A DNA stretch of 17,335 bases from JADKFD01 sp050250665 (GTDB taxonomy: Bacteria; Pseudomonadota; Gammaproteobacteria; Xanthomonadales; SZUA-5), in NCBI GenBank assembly GCA_050250665.1, contig JBFWOF010000083.1, positions 1 to 17,335 of the forward strand, written 5' to 3'. The translations under genes were made by a program, and so were the position numbers. The notes beneath the pieces are model-generated. The model did not search any database and was not told the DNA's origin. It saw only the letters and a list, made by a program, of their open reading frames with translations. Shown one piece after another: positions 7,625 through 13,609 of the stretch; the first letter of the stretch is position 1; every line of letters begins with the position of its first letter.

Positions 7625-8529
7625 AAGCCTGGTCGATCGAAGGCAACACCCAGCGCCTGGACGGCGGCGCCATGTTCGGCAATGTGCCGCGCGCCATGTG
7701 GGAACGCTGGATCCAGCCCGACGAGGATCATCGTATTCCCCTGTCCTGCCGCGCCCTGCTGGTGCAGCTGGATGACGGCAGACGGGTATTGTTCGAGACC
7801 GGTATAGGCGCATTTTTTGAACCCAAGCTGCGGCAGCGCTTCGGCGTGCTCGAAGACCGCCATGTGCTGCTCGATTCGCTCGCTGCTCTGGGCCTGAGCG
7901 ATGCCGATATCGACGTGGTGGTGCTCAGCCACCTGCACTTTGACCACGCCGGCGGCCTGCTGGCCGCCTGGGAAGACGGTCAGCCGCCGCGGCTGCTGTT
8001 CCCTAAAGCGCAGTTCATCGTTGGCAGCGACCACTGGCAGCGCGCCCAGGACCCACACGCCCGCGACCGGGCTTCCTTCATCCCCGAGTTGAACGCTCTG
8101 CTGTCCGACAGTGGCAGGCTGGAACTGGTGGAGCTGGATCCGGCCAATGCCATCGGCAATCCGGGCGCCCTGCCCGCTCACTGCAAGGCGCTGGGCAAGG
8201 ACGTCGGCTTCTACGAATCCCACGGCCACACGCCGGGATTGATGCTGAGCGAAATCGGCGGCGACAGCGGCATCGTGTTCTGCGCCGACCTGATCCCCGG
8301 CAAGGCCTGGGTCCATCTGCCGGTCACCATGGGCTACGACCGTTATCCGGAACTGCTGATCGACGAAAAGCGCCACTTTCTGGCCGACAAACTGCGCCGC
8401 GAAGTGCGTCTGTACTTCACCCACGACCCGCAAGTGGCCTGGGCCGGACTGCAGCGCGACGACAAGGGCAAATACAGCACTTGTGACGAGCACAGCACGC
8501 TGAGCGCCCAAGCCCTGCCCTTCGCATAG
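7621..8529 (+). CDS. MBL-fold metallo-hydrolase
   Basis: A 302-aa cytoplasmic hydrolase of the metallo-beta-lactamase superfamily. The metal-binding HxHxDH motif is H104-L-H106-F-D108-H109, with further ligands likely at His203 (in HGHTPG), Asp223 (FCADLIPG) and His268 (FTHDP). This set implies a two-metal centre. The layout resembles the broad class that includes lactonases, glyoxalase II-like thioesterases and other esterases; the substrate cannot be read from sequence. It is coupled by an ATGA overlap to ggt, so a role in handling a gamma-glutamyl or thiol metabolite is a possible inference only. A second in-frame ATG (7672) exists, but the coupled ATG is preferred. It is followed at once by the 79-bp repeat array. 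Confidence 0.92.
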   Translation: MKAWSIEGNTQRLDGGAMFGNVPRAMWERWIQPDEDHRIPLSCRALLVQLDDGRRVLFETGIGAFFEPKLRQRFGVLEDRHVLLDSLAALGLSDADIDVVVLSHLHFDHAGGLLAAWEDGQPPRLLFPKAQFIVGSDHWQRAQDPHARDRASFIPELNALLSDSGRLELVELDPANAIGNPGALPAHCKALGKDVGFYESHGHTPGLMLSEIGGDSGIVFCADLIPGKAWVHLPVTMGYDRYPELLIDEKRHFLADKLRREVRLYFTHDPQVAWAGLQRDDKGKYSTCDEHSTLSAQALPFA

Positions 8530-8550
8530 GCTGCCGTCCCCACGCCGCCT

Positions 8551-8740
8551 GTGGGAGCGGCTTAAGCCGCGACCCGCCATCGCGGGCAGAGCCCGCTCCC
8601 ACAAAGAGCCGGCCAGCCCAACCTCACCTGTGGGAGCGGCTTCAGCCGCGACCCGCCATCGCGGGCAGAGCCCGCTCCCACAAAGAGCCGGCCAGCCCAA
8701 CGCCACCTGTGGGAGCCGCTTCAGCCGCGACAGCGTCCAC
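8551..8740. repeat. 79-bp-period extragenic palindromic repeat array
   Basis: GTGGGAGCGGCTTAAGCCGCGACC begins at 8551, its near copy at 8630 and a third, partial copy at 8709: exactly 79 bp apart. The first two units also share a second inverted motif, CGCGGGCAGAGCCCGCTCCCAC, and the spacer AAAGAGCCGGCCAGCCCAAC. Each unit is thus a pair of opposed REP-like palindromes (GTGGGAGCGG facing CCGCTCCCAC). The two full units differ at only a few positions, so the duplication looks recent. Such families are frequent between genes in Xanthomonadales and pseudomonads and may affect mRNA stability or termination after the MBL gene. Confidence 0.9.
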
Positions 8741-8816
8741 TGCTTCGACAAGCTCCCACCTGCAGCATCCGATCGGCGACAATAGCGCCCTGTCCCATCA
8801 GCCCCTGAGCCCGATC

Positions 8817-9296
8817 ATGACCCTGATCCGACCCGTCATCACTGTCCTCGCCCTCCTCGCCCTGAACCCGGTCTTCGCCGCCACCGCGCCGGAGCCCTCA
8901 TCAGTGGTTGACGGTCACCCGGTCTATGGCGCAGCCATGCCGGCCGGCGATGCCACCGCGATTGCTACCGCACTGACCGAGAGTGAGAACTACGCCGGCA
9001 AGCCGCAGAAATTCAGCGGGCGCGTCACCAAGGTCTGTCAGGCTAAAGGCTGCTGGATGGTGCTGGCGGACGGCGAAATCCACGCCCGGGTGATGTTCGG
9101 CAAGGATGATTTCTTCATCCCGACCGACACCACTGGCAACGCCGTGGTCTACGGCACGCTCAGCGCCCAGACCATGAGCGAAAAGATGGCCAGGCACCTG
9201 GCCAAGGACGCTGGCCAGGATCCCAGCAAGATCGAAGGCGACACCCAGGAATTCCAGATCACGGCGACTTCGGTGATGCTGTTTCCGGAGAGCTGA
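8817..9296 (+). CDS. DUF4920 family periplasmic protein
   Basis: A 159-aa protein with a Sec signal peptide (hydrophobic 7-20, cleavage near VFAA-TAPE at 21-23). The mature part holds the block GKPQKFSGRVTKVCQAKGCW (61-80) with Cys74 and Cys79, followed by MVLADG and FFIPTDTTGNAVVYGTL; this CxxxxCW arrangement is what I associate with DUF4920, a small exported beta-rich (OB-like) family of unknown function. The paired cysteines could bind a metal or form a disulfide. The ATG at 8817 is used because it begins the signal peptide; an in-frame opening at 8709 starts in the repeat array. The distance from the repeats leaves about 75 bp for a promoter, none of which is convincing. Confidence 0.85.
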   Translation: MTLIRPVITVLALLALNPVFAATAPEPSSVVDGHPVYGAAMPAGDATAIATALTESENYAGKPQKFSGRVTKVCQAKGCWMVLADGEIHARVMFGKDDFFIPTDTTGNAVVYGTLSAQTMSEKMARHLAKDAGQDPSKIEGDTQEFQITATSVMLFPES

Positions 9297-9411
9297 GAGA
9301 AGCGCCATCCGGATTGTTTCTGTCTGGGAGGGCTGATCGCGGGCAATGCCGGCGCTCACCAATCATGCCGCAAGTCTTTGATTTAAATTGTAGTGTACGT
9401 TGCGTAGCGGC

Positions 9412-9459
9412 CTACGTGACTGACGCAGCTGTCACGTAGACCCTTCGGGTCAACGTGAC
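9412..9459. repeat. Mutually exclusive hairpins sharing one arm
   Basis: CTACGTGAC (9412-9420) pairs perfectly with GTCACGTAG (9431-9439) across a 10-nt loop. The middle arm GTCACGT (9431-9437) can instead pair with ACGTGAC at 9453-9459, enclosing an inner GACCC-ttc-GGGTC stem (9439-9451). The two folds cannot coexist in one transcript. It lies downstream of both convergent genes, so it may serve as a bidirectional terminator or mRNA 3' structure. No T-tract follows. Confidence 0.6.
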
Positions 9460-9561
9460 CTACCTCCGAGGATTGATGCGCGAATCAGCGCAAAGGCCCG
9501 AGCGACCACTTGCTCACAGATTGCCCGGCACCTCCTCCAAATCAGCTAGCACTCGATCAAG

Positions 9562-9593
9562 GCGGCGATGAGACCTGAAGCGCTCATCGCCGC
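9562..9593 (-). terminator. 11-bp hairpin downstream of the cyclophilin gene
   Basis: GCGGCGATGAG (9562-9572) and CTCATCGCCGC (9583-9593) form a perfect 11-bp stem with a 10-nt loop, 39 bp past the stop of the minus-strand cyclophilin gene. Few Ts follow in that direction, so it may be a weak terminator or a 3'-end stabiliser. Confidence 0.5.
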
Positions 9594-9632
9594 ATCGACA
9601 CCAGTCCTCAGTCGCGAGCTGCGCTGACTCGA

Positions 9633-10595
9633 TCAGTTCCCCGGGCACTTCTCATACAGCGGCGAGGTCAGGCTGCGCACCGGAATCGTGCCGTTGCCGT
9701 AGACCGAGGTATAGCTGAAGTTGCCTGCATCGCAATCGTGAAAACGCAGCGTCAGCACGCCCCACTGCGGGTTGCTGGTCACCTGCGAGGCCATGTAGGC
9801 ACTGCCGAACTGTCCACCCGTGCTGATCTGCATCGGAATCTCGACCGAGCTTGCGCCCCAGGCAAAGGGCGCCGAACCGATGGTCCAGAACTGCTGCCCT
9901 TCGAAGAAGTCATACCAGGACACCACCACGATCGGGGAATCGCTGTTGGTGGCACCGGTGGCCTTGGTGATCTCGATCAGAAAGCCCTTGCCGGTGTTGT
10001 CGGGGTCGTACCAGGTGCCGGTATGCAAGGGCAGAATCGGGAATTCTCCGCTGGCCACCCGCACTGCACGGCGCACCAGCGGCATGCGGATCGGCTGCTC
10101 GCTGCCGAAGAAGATCGGTGTGGCATTCAGCTCTTCCAGCGTCTTGTAGCCATAAGCCACGCGCCCGAAGACCGTGAAGTCGGCATTGAGCGAGGCATTG
10201 GTATTGGTGTTGATGAAGAAGTCCGACGTGGCGCTGTTGACGTTGGTAGCACCGTTGGTCGATGTCAGCGCCATCGCCACCGCGCCCGGCGTATGCAGCA
10301 AACCATTGTTGCGCTCACTGGCAATCGCCGCACGCTTGACGATGACATCGCCGGTTTCCTTGAAGCCACCACCCTGAACGACAAAATTGGGCACCACGCG
10401 CTGAATCAGCGAGCGGTTGTAGGAGCCGTCGTCGACGTAGCTGAGAAAATTGGCCACCGTGTTCGGCGCACGAACACTGTCCAGCTCCAGCAGCATCGGA
10501 CCGCGATCGGTGTCCAGAAGCACCCGCGGGTTCTGGGCCAGCGCCACCGAGCCCAGAGTGAGCAACACCAGACCCAGCAAAAGGTGTCTAAACAT
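9633..10595 (-). CDS. Secreted cyclophilin-type peptidylprolyl isomerase with extra C-terminal domain
   Basis: A 320-aa protein with a Sec signal peptide (1-20, cleavage near ALA-QN). Residues about 23-180 form a cyclophilin domain expected to catalyse cis-trans isomerisation of prolyl bonds in the periplasm: IQRVVPNFVVQGGGF (64-78) keeps the catalytic Arg66, and SATSDFFIN (121-129) matches the SxQFFI block, but the usual Gln is Asp. After a linker comes a second domain (about 200-320) opening GTWYDPDNTGKGFLIEI (203-219) with two late Cys (288, 317). This GxWYdPxxsGxGf type of module recurs in exported proteins of Xanthomonadales; its role is unknown to me. The ATG at 10595 has GGAG and AGGA upstream. 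It may be cotranscribed with the GNAT gene 92 bp upstream. Confidence 0.92.
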   Translation of the reverse strand: MFRHLLLGLVLLTLGSVALAQNPRVLLDTDRGPMLLELDSVRAPNTVANFLSYVDDGSYNRSLIQRVVPNFVVQGGGFKETGDVIVKRAAIASERNNGLLHTPGAVAMALTSTNGATNVNSATSDFFINTNTNASLNADFTVFGRVAYGYKTLEELNATPIFFGSEQPIRMPLVRRAVRVASGEFPILPLHTGTWYDPDNTGKGFLIEITKATGATNSDSPIVVVSWYDFFEGQQFWTIGSAPFAWGASSVEIPMQISTGGQFGSAYMASQVTSNPQWGVLTLRFHDCDAGNFSYTSVYGNGTIPVRSLTSPLYEKCPGN

Positions 10596-10687
10596 AATCC
10601 TGTACTCTCCAGCGCAAAGTGGCTGAGGAGGATACAGGCAAGTGCCCGCGCCAGGACTGCGAACTTCACAAGCGAACCCGATCCTGC

Positions 10688-11299
10688 TCAGGGAACACGC
10701 CCTGAGTCGTCACGAAGAATCCCGGTCTGGCCCGAACCAGCGACACCAGTCCTAAGCCGAGCGTAGACATGAAAATCCCGTGGCGTACCACGCGCAATGC
10801 GAAAGGCCTTGAGCGTGCCCTCGCATTCAAATCCAGCGCGTTCCAGCAGAGCAATGGAAGGCCGATTGGAGGTCATGACGTAGGCGTGTATCCGATGGAA
10901 GCAAGTGCTGGACCAGACCCATTGCAGAGCAACTGCCACAGTTTGCGTCATCAGCCCCTGATGTTGGTACTCAGGGTTCAGGTCGTAGACCAGTTCGGCG
11001 TGCCCATGAGGCACCGACCAGGCTGAAAAACCACAGGTGCCCACCAAAATGTCCGCCGCATTGACGAGAGCCCAGCGATAGGGACCTCCAGCGGCGTAGC
11101 CGGCAAGTGCACGCTCTACCCAATTGCGCACCGCTTCTGGCGTAACCGCCGGAAAACTCGTGTGCTCGGTCGTACCAGGAACGCGCAAGTAGGCATGCCA
11201 GGCGCCCTCATCCCCCAATCTCAATGGTCGCAACGCGAACGCACCGACACCAAGAATGGGCGGGCTGGATGCCCCCTCAGCCATCGAAGACTGGGCCAT
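10688..11299 (-). CDS. GNAT family N-acetyltransferase (RimJ/RimL-like)
   Basis: A 203-aa protein expected to transfer an acetyl group from acetyl-CoA to an amine. The domain begins with FALRPLRLGDEGAW and continues with WALVNAADILVGTCGFSAW, HAELVYDLNPEYQHQGLMTQ (the last part is the acetyl-CoA pyrophosphate loop, QxxGLM form) and the closing HAYVMTSNRPSIALLERAGF with ECEGTLKAFRI. This pattern matches the RimJ/RimL-type acetyltransferases that act on ribosomal protein N-termini or small molecules; the substrate is not evident. I chose the ATG at 11299 because GGGAGA lies just before it; ATG 11284 and a TTG at 11332 are alternatives. It is the last chromosomal gene before the mobile element, with its start 43 bp from the tRNA fragment. 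Confidence 0.88.
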   Translation of the reverse strand: MAQSSMAEGASSPPILGVGAFALRPLRLGDEGAWHAYLRVPGTTEHTSFPAVTPEAVRNWVERALAGYAAGGPYRWALVNAADILVGTCGFSAWSVPHGHAELVYDLNPEYQHQGLMTQTVAVALQWVWSSTCFHRIHAYVMTSNRPSIALLERAGFECEGTLKAFRIARGTPRDFHVYARLRTGVAGSGQTGILRDDSGRVP

Positions 11300-11341
11300 T
11301 GGATCTCCCGATTCTCCCGGACCGCCAACCAATTACTGAAG

Positions 11342-11400
11342 TGGTGCCCGGAGCGGGACTCGAACCCGCATGACCGCAAGGTCGAGGGATTTTAAGTCCC
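11342..11400 (-). tRNA. 3' fragment of tRNA-Leu(TAA): attachment-site remnant
   Basis: On the minus strand this reads from the anticodon stem GGGACTTAAAATCCC (anticodon TAA), through a long class-II variable arm (TCGACCTTGCGGTCATGC), the T arm GCGGGTTCGAGTCCCGC and acceptor TCCGGGC-A, to the encoded CCA (11342-11344). The 5' part is missing: upstream of 11400 there is no GCCCGGA acceptor strand and no D arm (AATTGGTAGACGC type). The fragment therefore cannot make a working tRNA. A tRNA 3' part next to a tyrosine recombinase is the standard scar of site-specific integration. The intact gene should lie at the far end of the element, outside the window. Confidence 0.88.
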
Positions 11401-11407
11401 ACTTTTC

Positions 11408-11489
11408 CGGGTTTCACCCGATTCCATCAAATTTCATGAAAGACTATACCTCACTGTTTTAGCTACGTTTGCGATTCCAGCGGGTTTCA
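11408..11489. repeat. Swapped short repeats and palindrome beside the attachment site
   Basis: CGGGTTTCA occurs at 11408-11416 and 11481-11489, and CGATTCCA at 11419-11426 and 11472-11479, with the order reversed between the pairs. A perfect 10-bp palindrome TTTCATGAAA lies at 11432-11441, and CGGGT-ttc-ACCCG (11408-11420) forms a small hairpin. They lie between the attachment core and the integrase gene, where arm sites or operators are expected; that role is inference. Confidence 0.4.
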
Positions 11490-11494
11490 TCGTG

Positions 11495-11500
11495 TATCAT
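11495..11500 (+). promoter_or_regulatory. Candidate -10 box for the integrase gene
   Basis: TATCAT is one mismatch from the -10 consensus and lies 40 bp before the integrase ATG. No clear -35 hexamer is seen at the normal distance. Confidence 0.3.
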
Positions 11501-11513
11501 TGAGCGTCACGAG

Positions 11514-11592
11514 AAACGGGCAACAAACGGGCAACAGAACATGGCAATCCCTCGCACAACCAAGAAAAGTCCATCTCAGGAAACGGGCAACA
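11514..11592 (+). repeat. Three copies of AAACGGGCAACA around the integrase start
   Basis: The 12-mer AAACGGGCAACA occurs at 11514-11525, 11525-11536 (sharing one base, 11-bp step) and 11581-11592, the last inside the integrase gene (codons 14-17, TGN). An 11-bp step puts two copies on the same DNA face. They could be recombinase arm sites or an operator; this is inference. Confidence 0.5.
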
Positions 11593-12974
11593 AGGACAAG
11601 CCTAAGCGCAGGCGAAAGCCGGGACTGATGACTTCGCAGGAACTATCGGGACATGAGTTCGAGCTTGGGCAGCAATTGGCCGACCCAGCCCCCAGAGGCG
11701 CGGGCAAGTTCACAGCCTGGAAGATGGCGAGCGGCAATGTGATGTTCCACTACCGCTACACGCGCCCCGATGGCTCAAGGGACCGGCTCAGAATTGGCGT
11801 ATTTGACCCCAGCGGCAGATCAGGGCTCACACTCAAGGACGCACGCGACAAGGCCGGTGAACTGGCGAAGCGATACAACAGAGGCGACCGCGATCTACGC
11901 GCAGCAATTGAAGCTGAGGAAGGCGCCAAGAGCGCAGCCAAGCAAGCCGCAGGCATGGCCGACGAAGCCCGCAAGGCAGAAGCCGCCGCCACACTTGGCG
12001 CGCTGCTGACCGCATACGCCGATGCGCTCGAATTGCAGAGCAAGGCCAGTGCTCGCGCGGTTCGATCCTCGTTGACGAAGAACGTCAAGGACGCGCACCC
12101 GAAGCTATGGGGCAAGCCCGCCGCCAAGATTGACGCCGATGACGTGCTCGAACTGATCGAGACATTGACCACCGCAGGCTCGCCACGTGAGGCCGCGAAG
12201 TTGCGCAGCTACATCAGGGCAGCCTATGCCGCAGCGATCAACGCGCGGACCAAGCCCGGCGCCCTGCCCGCCTTGCGCAAGTTGAAATTACAGAGCAACC
12301 CGGCTCGCGATGTTGGCACGGTGGCCGGCAGCACCCGCACACGCGACCGCGCGCTATCGGTCGCAGAATTGCGCGCCTACTGGAACCGCATTTCAGCCTT
12401 GCCAGAACCTGCACGCTCCGCGCTGCGGTTCCACGTTCTGACCGGCGGGCAGCGTATCGAGCAATTGGCGCGCGCCACCACCGCAGACATTGACACGGAT
12501 GCTCACGCGATCCTGCTATTAGACCCCAAAGGCCGGCGCAGCGAGCCTAGGCGCCATTGGGTGCCGTTATTGCCAGACGCGGATGACTGCATAGAGGTCA
12601 TGCAGAAAAATCGCATGGGCGCGTTTGTGTGGTCATTAAATGGGGGCGAAAGTCCAGTCAGTGAATCGTCGCTGCGAGATCATTTCAAGAGCGTATCCGA
12701 TGCCATGCTCAAAGCCGAAGAGATAGCCGAGAAATTCACACCCGGCGACATCCGCCGCACCGTGGAGACTCGCTTAGCCGCCAAAGGCGTGACACTCGAA
12801 GTCCGCGCGCAACTACAGAGCCACGGGTTAGGAGGCGTGCAAGCGCGCCACTATGATCGCCACGACTACGCCGACGAGAAGCTGGCCGCGCTGGAAACAC
12901 TGCGGGAGATACTGACGAGCAAGCCGGCGACCGTGACCAAGATTGGAGCCAAACGAAGCGATACCGGACATTGA
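11541..12974 (+). CDS. int: Tyrosine recombinase / phage-type integrase
   Basis: A 477-aa site-specific recombinase expected to integrate and excise the element at tRNA-Leu. The N-terminal part is basic (PKRRRKPGL, 21-29) followed by an arm-binding-type region (about 55-120, YRYTRPDGSRDRLRIGVFDP) and an Ala-rich helical stretch; the core-binding domain is about 150-260 and the catalytic domain 268-455. Catalytic residues: Arg305 (TGGQRIEQLA), probable beta-hairpin Lys330, Arg405 (GDIRRTVETRL), His428 (SHGLGG) and nucleophile Tyr438 (ARHYDRHDY). The usual His of the HxxR box is Gly402, an unusual substitution. The ATG at 11541 has no clear Shine-Dalgarno; a TTG at 11469 would add 24 residues and cover the candidate -10. 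The C-terminal Thr/Lys tail is short. Confidence 0.93.
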   Translation: MAIPRTTKKSPSQETGNKDKPKRRRKPGLMTSQELSGHEFELGQQLADPAPRGAGKFTAWKMASGNVMFHYRYTRPDGSRDRLRIGVFDPSGRSGLTLKDARDKAGELAKRYNRGDRDLRAAIEAEEGAKSAAKQAAGMADEARKAEAAATLGALLTAYADALELQSKASARAVRSSLTKNVKDAHPKLWGKPAAKIDADDVLELIETLTTAGSPREAAKLRSYIRAAYAAAINARTKPGALPALRKLKLQSNPARDVGTVAGSTRTRDRALSVAELRAYWNRISALPEPARSALRFHVLTGGQRIEQLARATTADIDTDAHAILLLDPKGRRSEPRRHWVPLLPDADDCIEVMQKNRMGAFVWSLNGGESPVSESSLRDHFKSVSDAMLKAEEIAEKFTPGDIRRTVETRLAAKGVTLEVRAQLQSHGLGGVQARHYDRHDYADEKLAALETLREILTSKPATVTKIGAKRSDTGH

Positions 12975-13098
12975 AACGTCCGCCTACATGGGCGCAATAT
13001 GCAAGCGTGGAATGAACTGCTACAGGCCGGAACGGGTTAACACTTGACGGACGCCACTAAACTGAGCGATGCTCTATAAAGAATCCGAAGTTACACCC

Positions 13099-13122
13099 AA
13101 AGCCCGCCAATCAGCGGGCTTT
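13099..13122 (+). terminator. Hairpin unit 1 (likely int terminator)
   Basis: AAAGCCCGC (13099-13107), a 6-nt loop and GCGGGCTTT (13114-13122) form a 9-bp stem followed by GTCGTTTC. Being 124 bp past the integrase stop, it may end int transcription. A TTGACG lies at 13044-13049, but the -10 at normal spacing is poor. Confidence 0.7.
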
Positions 13123-13210
13123 GTCGTTTCTGGATGTCGCGAAATCACCCGATGTTAAGGGAGCACGTACCGACTAGAACACATTGCAATCTGCCGGCAC
13201 TGATTGGCAC

Positions 13211-13240
13211 TTGACGTATACAGGGTCGATAAACTACCAT
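13211..13240 (+). promoter_or_regulatory. Promoter-like site of unit 2
   Basis: TTGACG (13211-13216), an 18-bp spacer and TACCAT (13235-13240). The hexamers are one and two mismatches from sigma70 consensus. The layout matches unit 3 exactly, including the TTTTCC tract after the -10. Confidence 0.45.
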
Positions 13241-13246
13241 TTTTCC

Positions 13247-13292
13247 CATGCTGGGAGTCCCCAGCCCTAAGCCCGCATCTAGCGGGCTTTTT
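13247..13292 (+). ncRNA. Candidate short RNA, unit 2
   Basis: A transcript starting about 7 nt after the TACCAT box would be about 46 nt. It would hold hairpin CTGGG-agtc-CCCAG (13251-13264), then terminator stem AAGCCCGC/GCGGGCTT (13269-13289) ending in five Ts (13288-13292). It has no ORF. The start is inferred from the -10 position. Confidence 0.35.
13269..13292 (+). terminator. Hairpin unit 2
   Basis: AAGCCCGC (13269-13276), loop atcta, GCGGGCTT (13282-13289) and a T-tract to 13292, followed by CGTTTC. This is a good intrinsic terminator shape. Confidence 0.7.
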
Positions 13293-13334
13293 CGTTTCCG
13301 GCCACTCAATTTCACTGCGCCACCTTGACGCCGT

Positions 13335-13364
13335 TTGACATTGTTTGAATGTCGGGGGTATGAT
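13335..13364 (+). promoter_or_regulatory. Strong sigma70-type promoter, unit 3
   Basis: TTGACA (13335-13340, full consensus), an 18-bp spacer and TATGAT (13359-13364, one mismatch from TATAAT). No ORF starts downstream before the next terminator. Confidence 0.6.
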
Positions 13365-13370
13365 TTTTCC

Positions 13371-13415
13371 ATTCTGGGAGTTCCCAGCACAAGCCCGCCA
13401 AGTCGCGGGTTTTTT
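13371..13415 (+). ncRNA. Candidate short RNA, unit 3
   Basis: A transcript from about 13371 would be about 45 nt: hairpin CTGGG-agtt-CCCAG (13374-13387), then stem CCCGC/GCGGG (13394-13409) with six Ts (13410-13415). The 5' hairpin and its distance from the -10 (10-11 bp) are the same as in unit 2. This could be a small RNA or a leader whose hairpin allows antitermination. No partner is known. Confidence 0.4.
13391..13415 (+). terminator. Hairpin unit 3
   Basis: CCCGC (13394-13398) pairs with GCGGG (13405-13409), extended by a G-T and A-T pairs, and is followed by six consecutive Ts. This is the most typical T-tract of the array. Confidence 0.7.
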
Positions 13416-13490
13416 GCGTTTCAGGCGTCGAAAAGGACATCCCCCCGGCGCCTGCATCCATAGCTAGCAAACCATCGCCAGCCATCACCC

Positions 13491-13513
13491 AAAGCCCGCC
13501 TAGCGCGGGCTTT
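13491..13513 (+). terminator. Hairpin unit 4
   Basis: AAAGCCCGC (13491-13499), loop ctagc and GCGGGCTTT (13505-13513), a 9-bp stem followed by GTCGTTTC. No promoter-like site is seen before it. Confidence 0.6.
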
Positions 13514-13561
13514 GTCGTTTCCGCGTCACAGTAACTAGCAACAACCAAGCACCGCAAACAT

Positions 13562-13585
13562 AAGCCCGCCGCCGTGCGGGCTTTT
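13562..13585 (+). terminator. Hairpin unit 5
   Basis: AAGCCCGC (13562-13569), loop cgccgt and GCGGGCTT (13576-13583), followed by TTT and GCGTTTC. Confidence 0.6.
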
Positions 13586-13609
13586 TGCGTTTCTAAGTCC
13601 GTCAATTCC

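Larger units (their letters stand above)
9297..9632. other. Convergent intergenic region with three inverted repeats
   Basis: This 336-bp gap lies between two convergent genes and has no credible ORF. It holds an A+T-rich spot (about 9374-9397), two overlapping hairpins that share one arm (9412-9459, listed separately) and an 11-bp stem at 9562-9593. Both neighbours can end transcription here. Confidence 0.7.

Noticed and set aside
7474..8751. 425-aa minus-strand ORF opposite ggt and the MBL gene
   Set aside because: It is antisense to two clear enzymes with all catalytic motifs and has no recognisable domain; high-GC shadow frames of this length are common.
9738..10766. 342-aa plus-strand ORF opposite the cyclophilin gene
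   Set aside because: Gln/His/Arg-rich shadow translation; the minus-strand gene has a signal peptide and cyclophilin motifs.
11342..11430. A complete tRNA-Leu gene
   Set aside because: No D arm or 5' acceptor strand complementary to TCCGGGC lies upstream of the anticodon arm.
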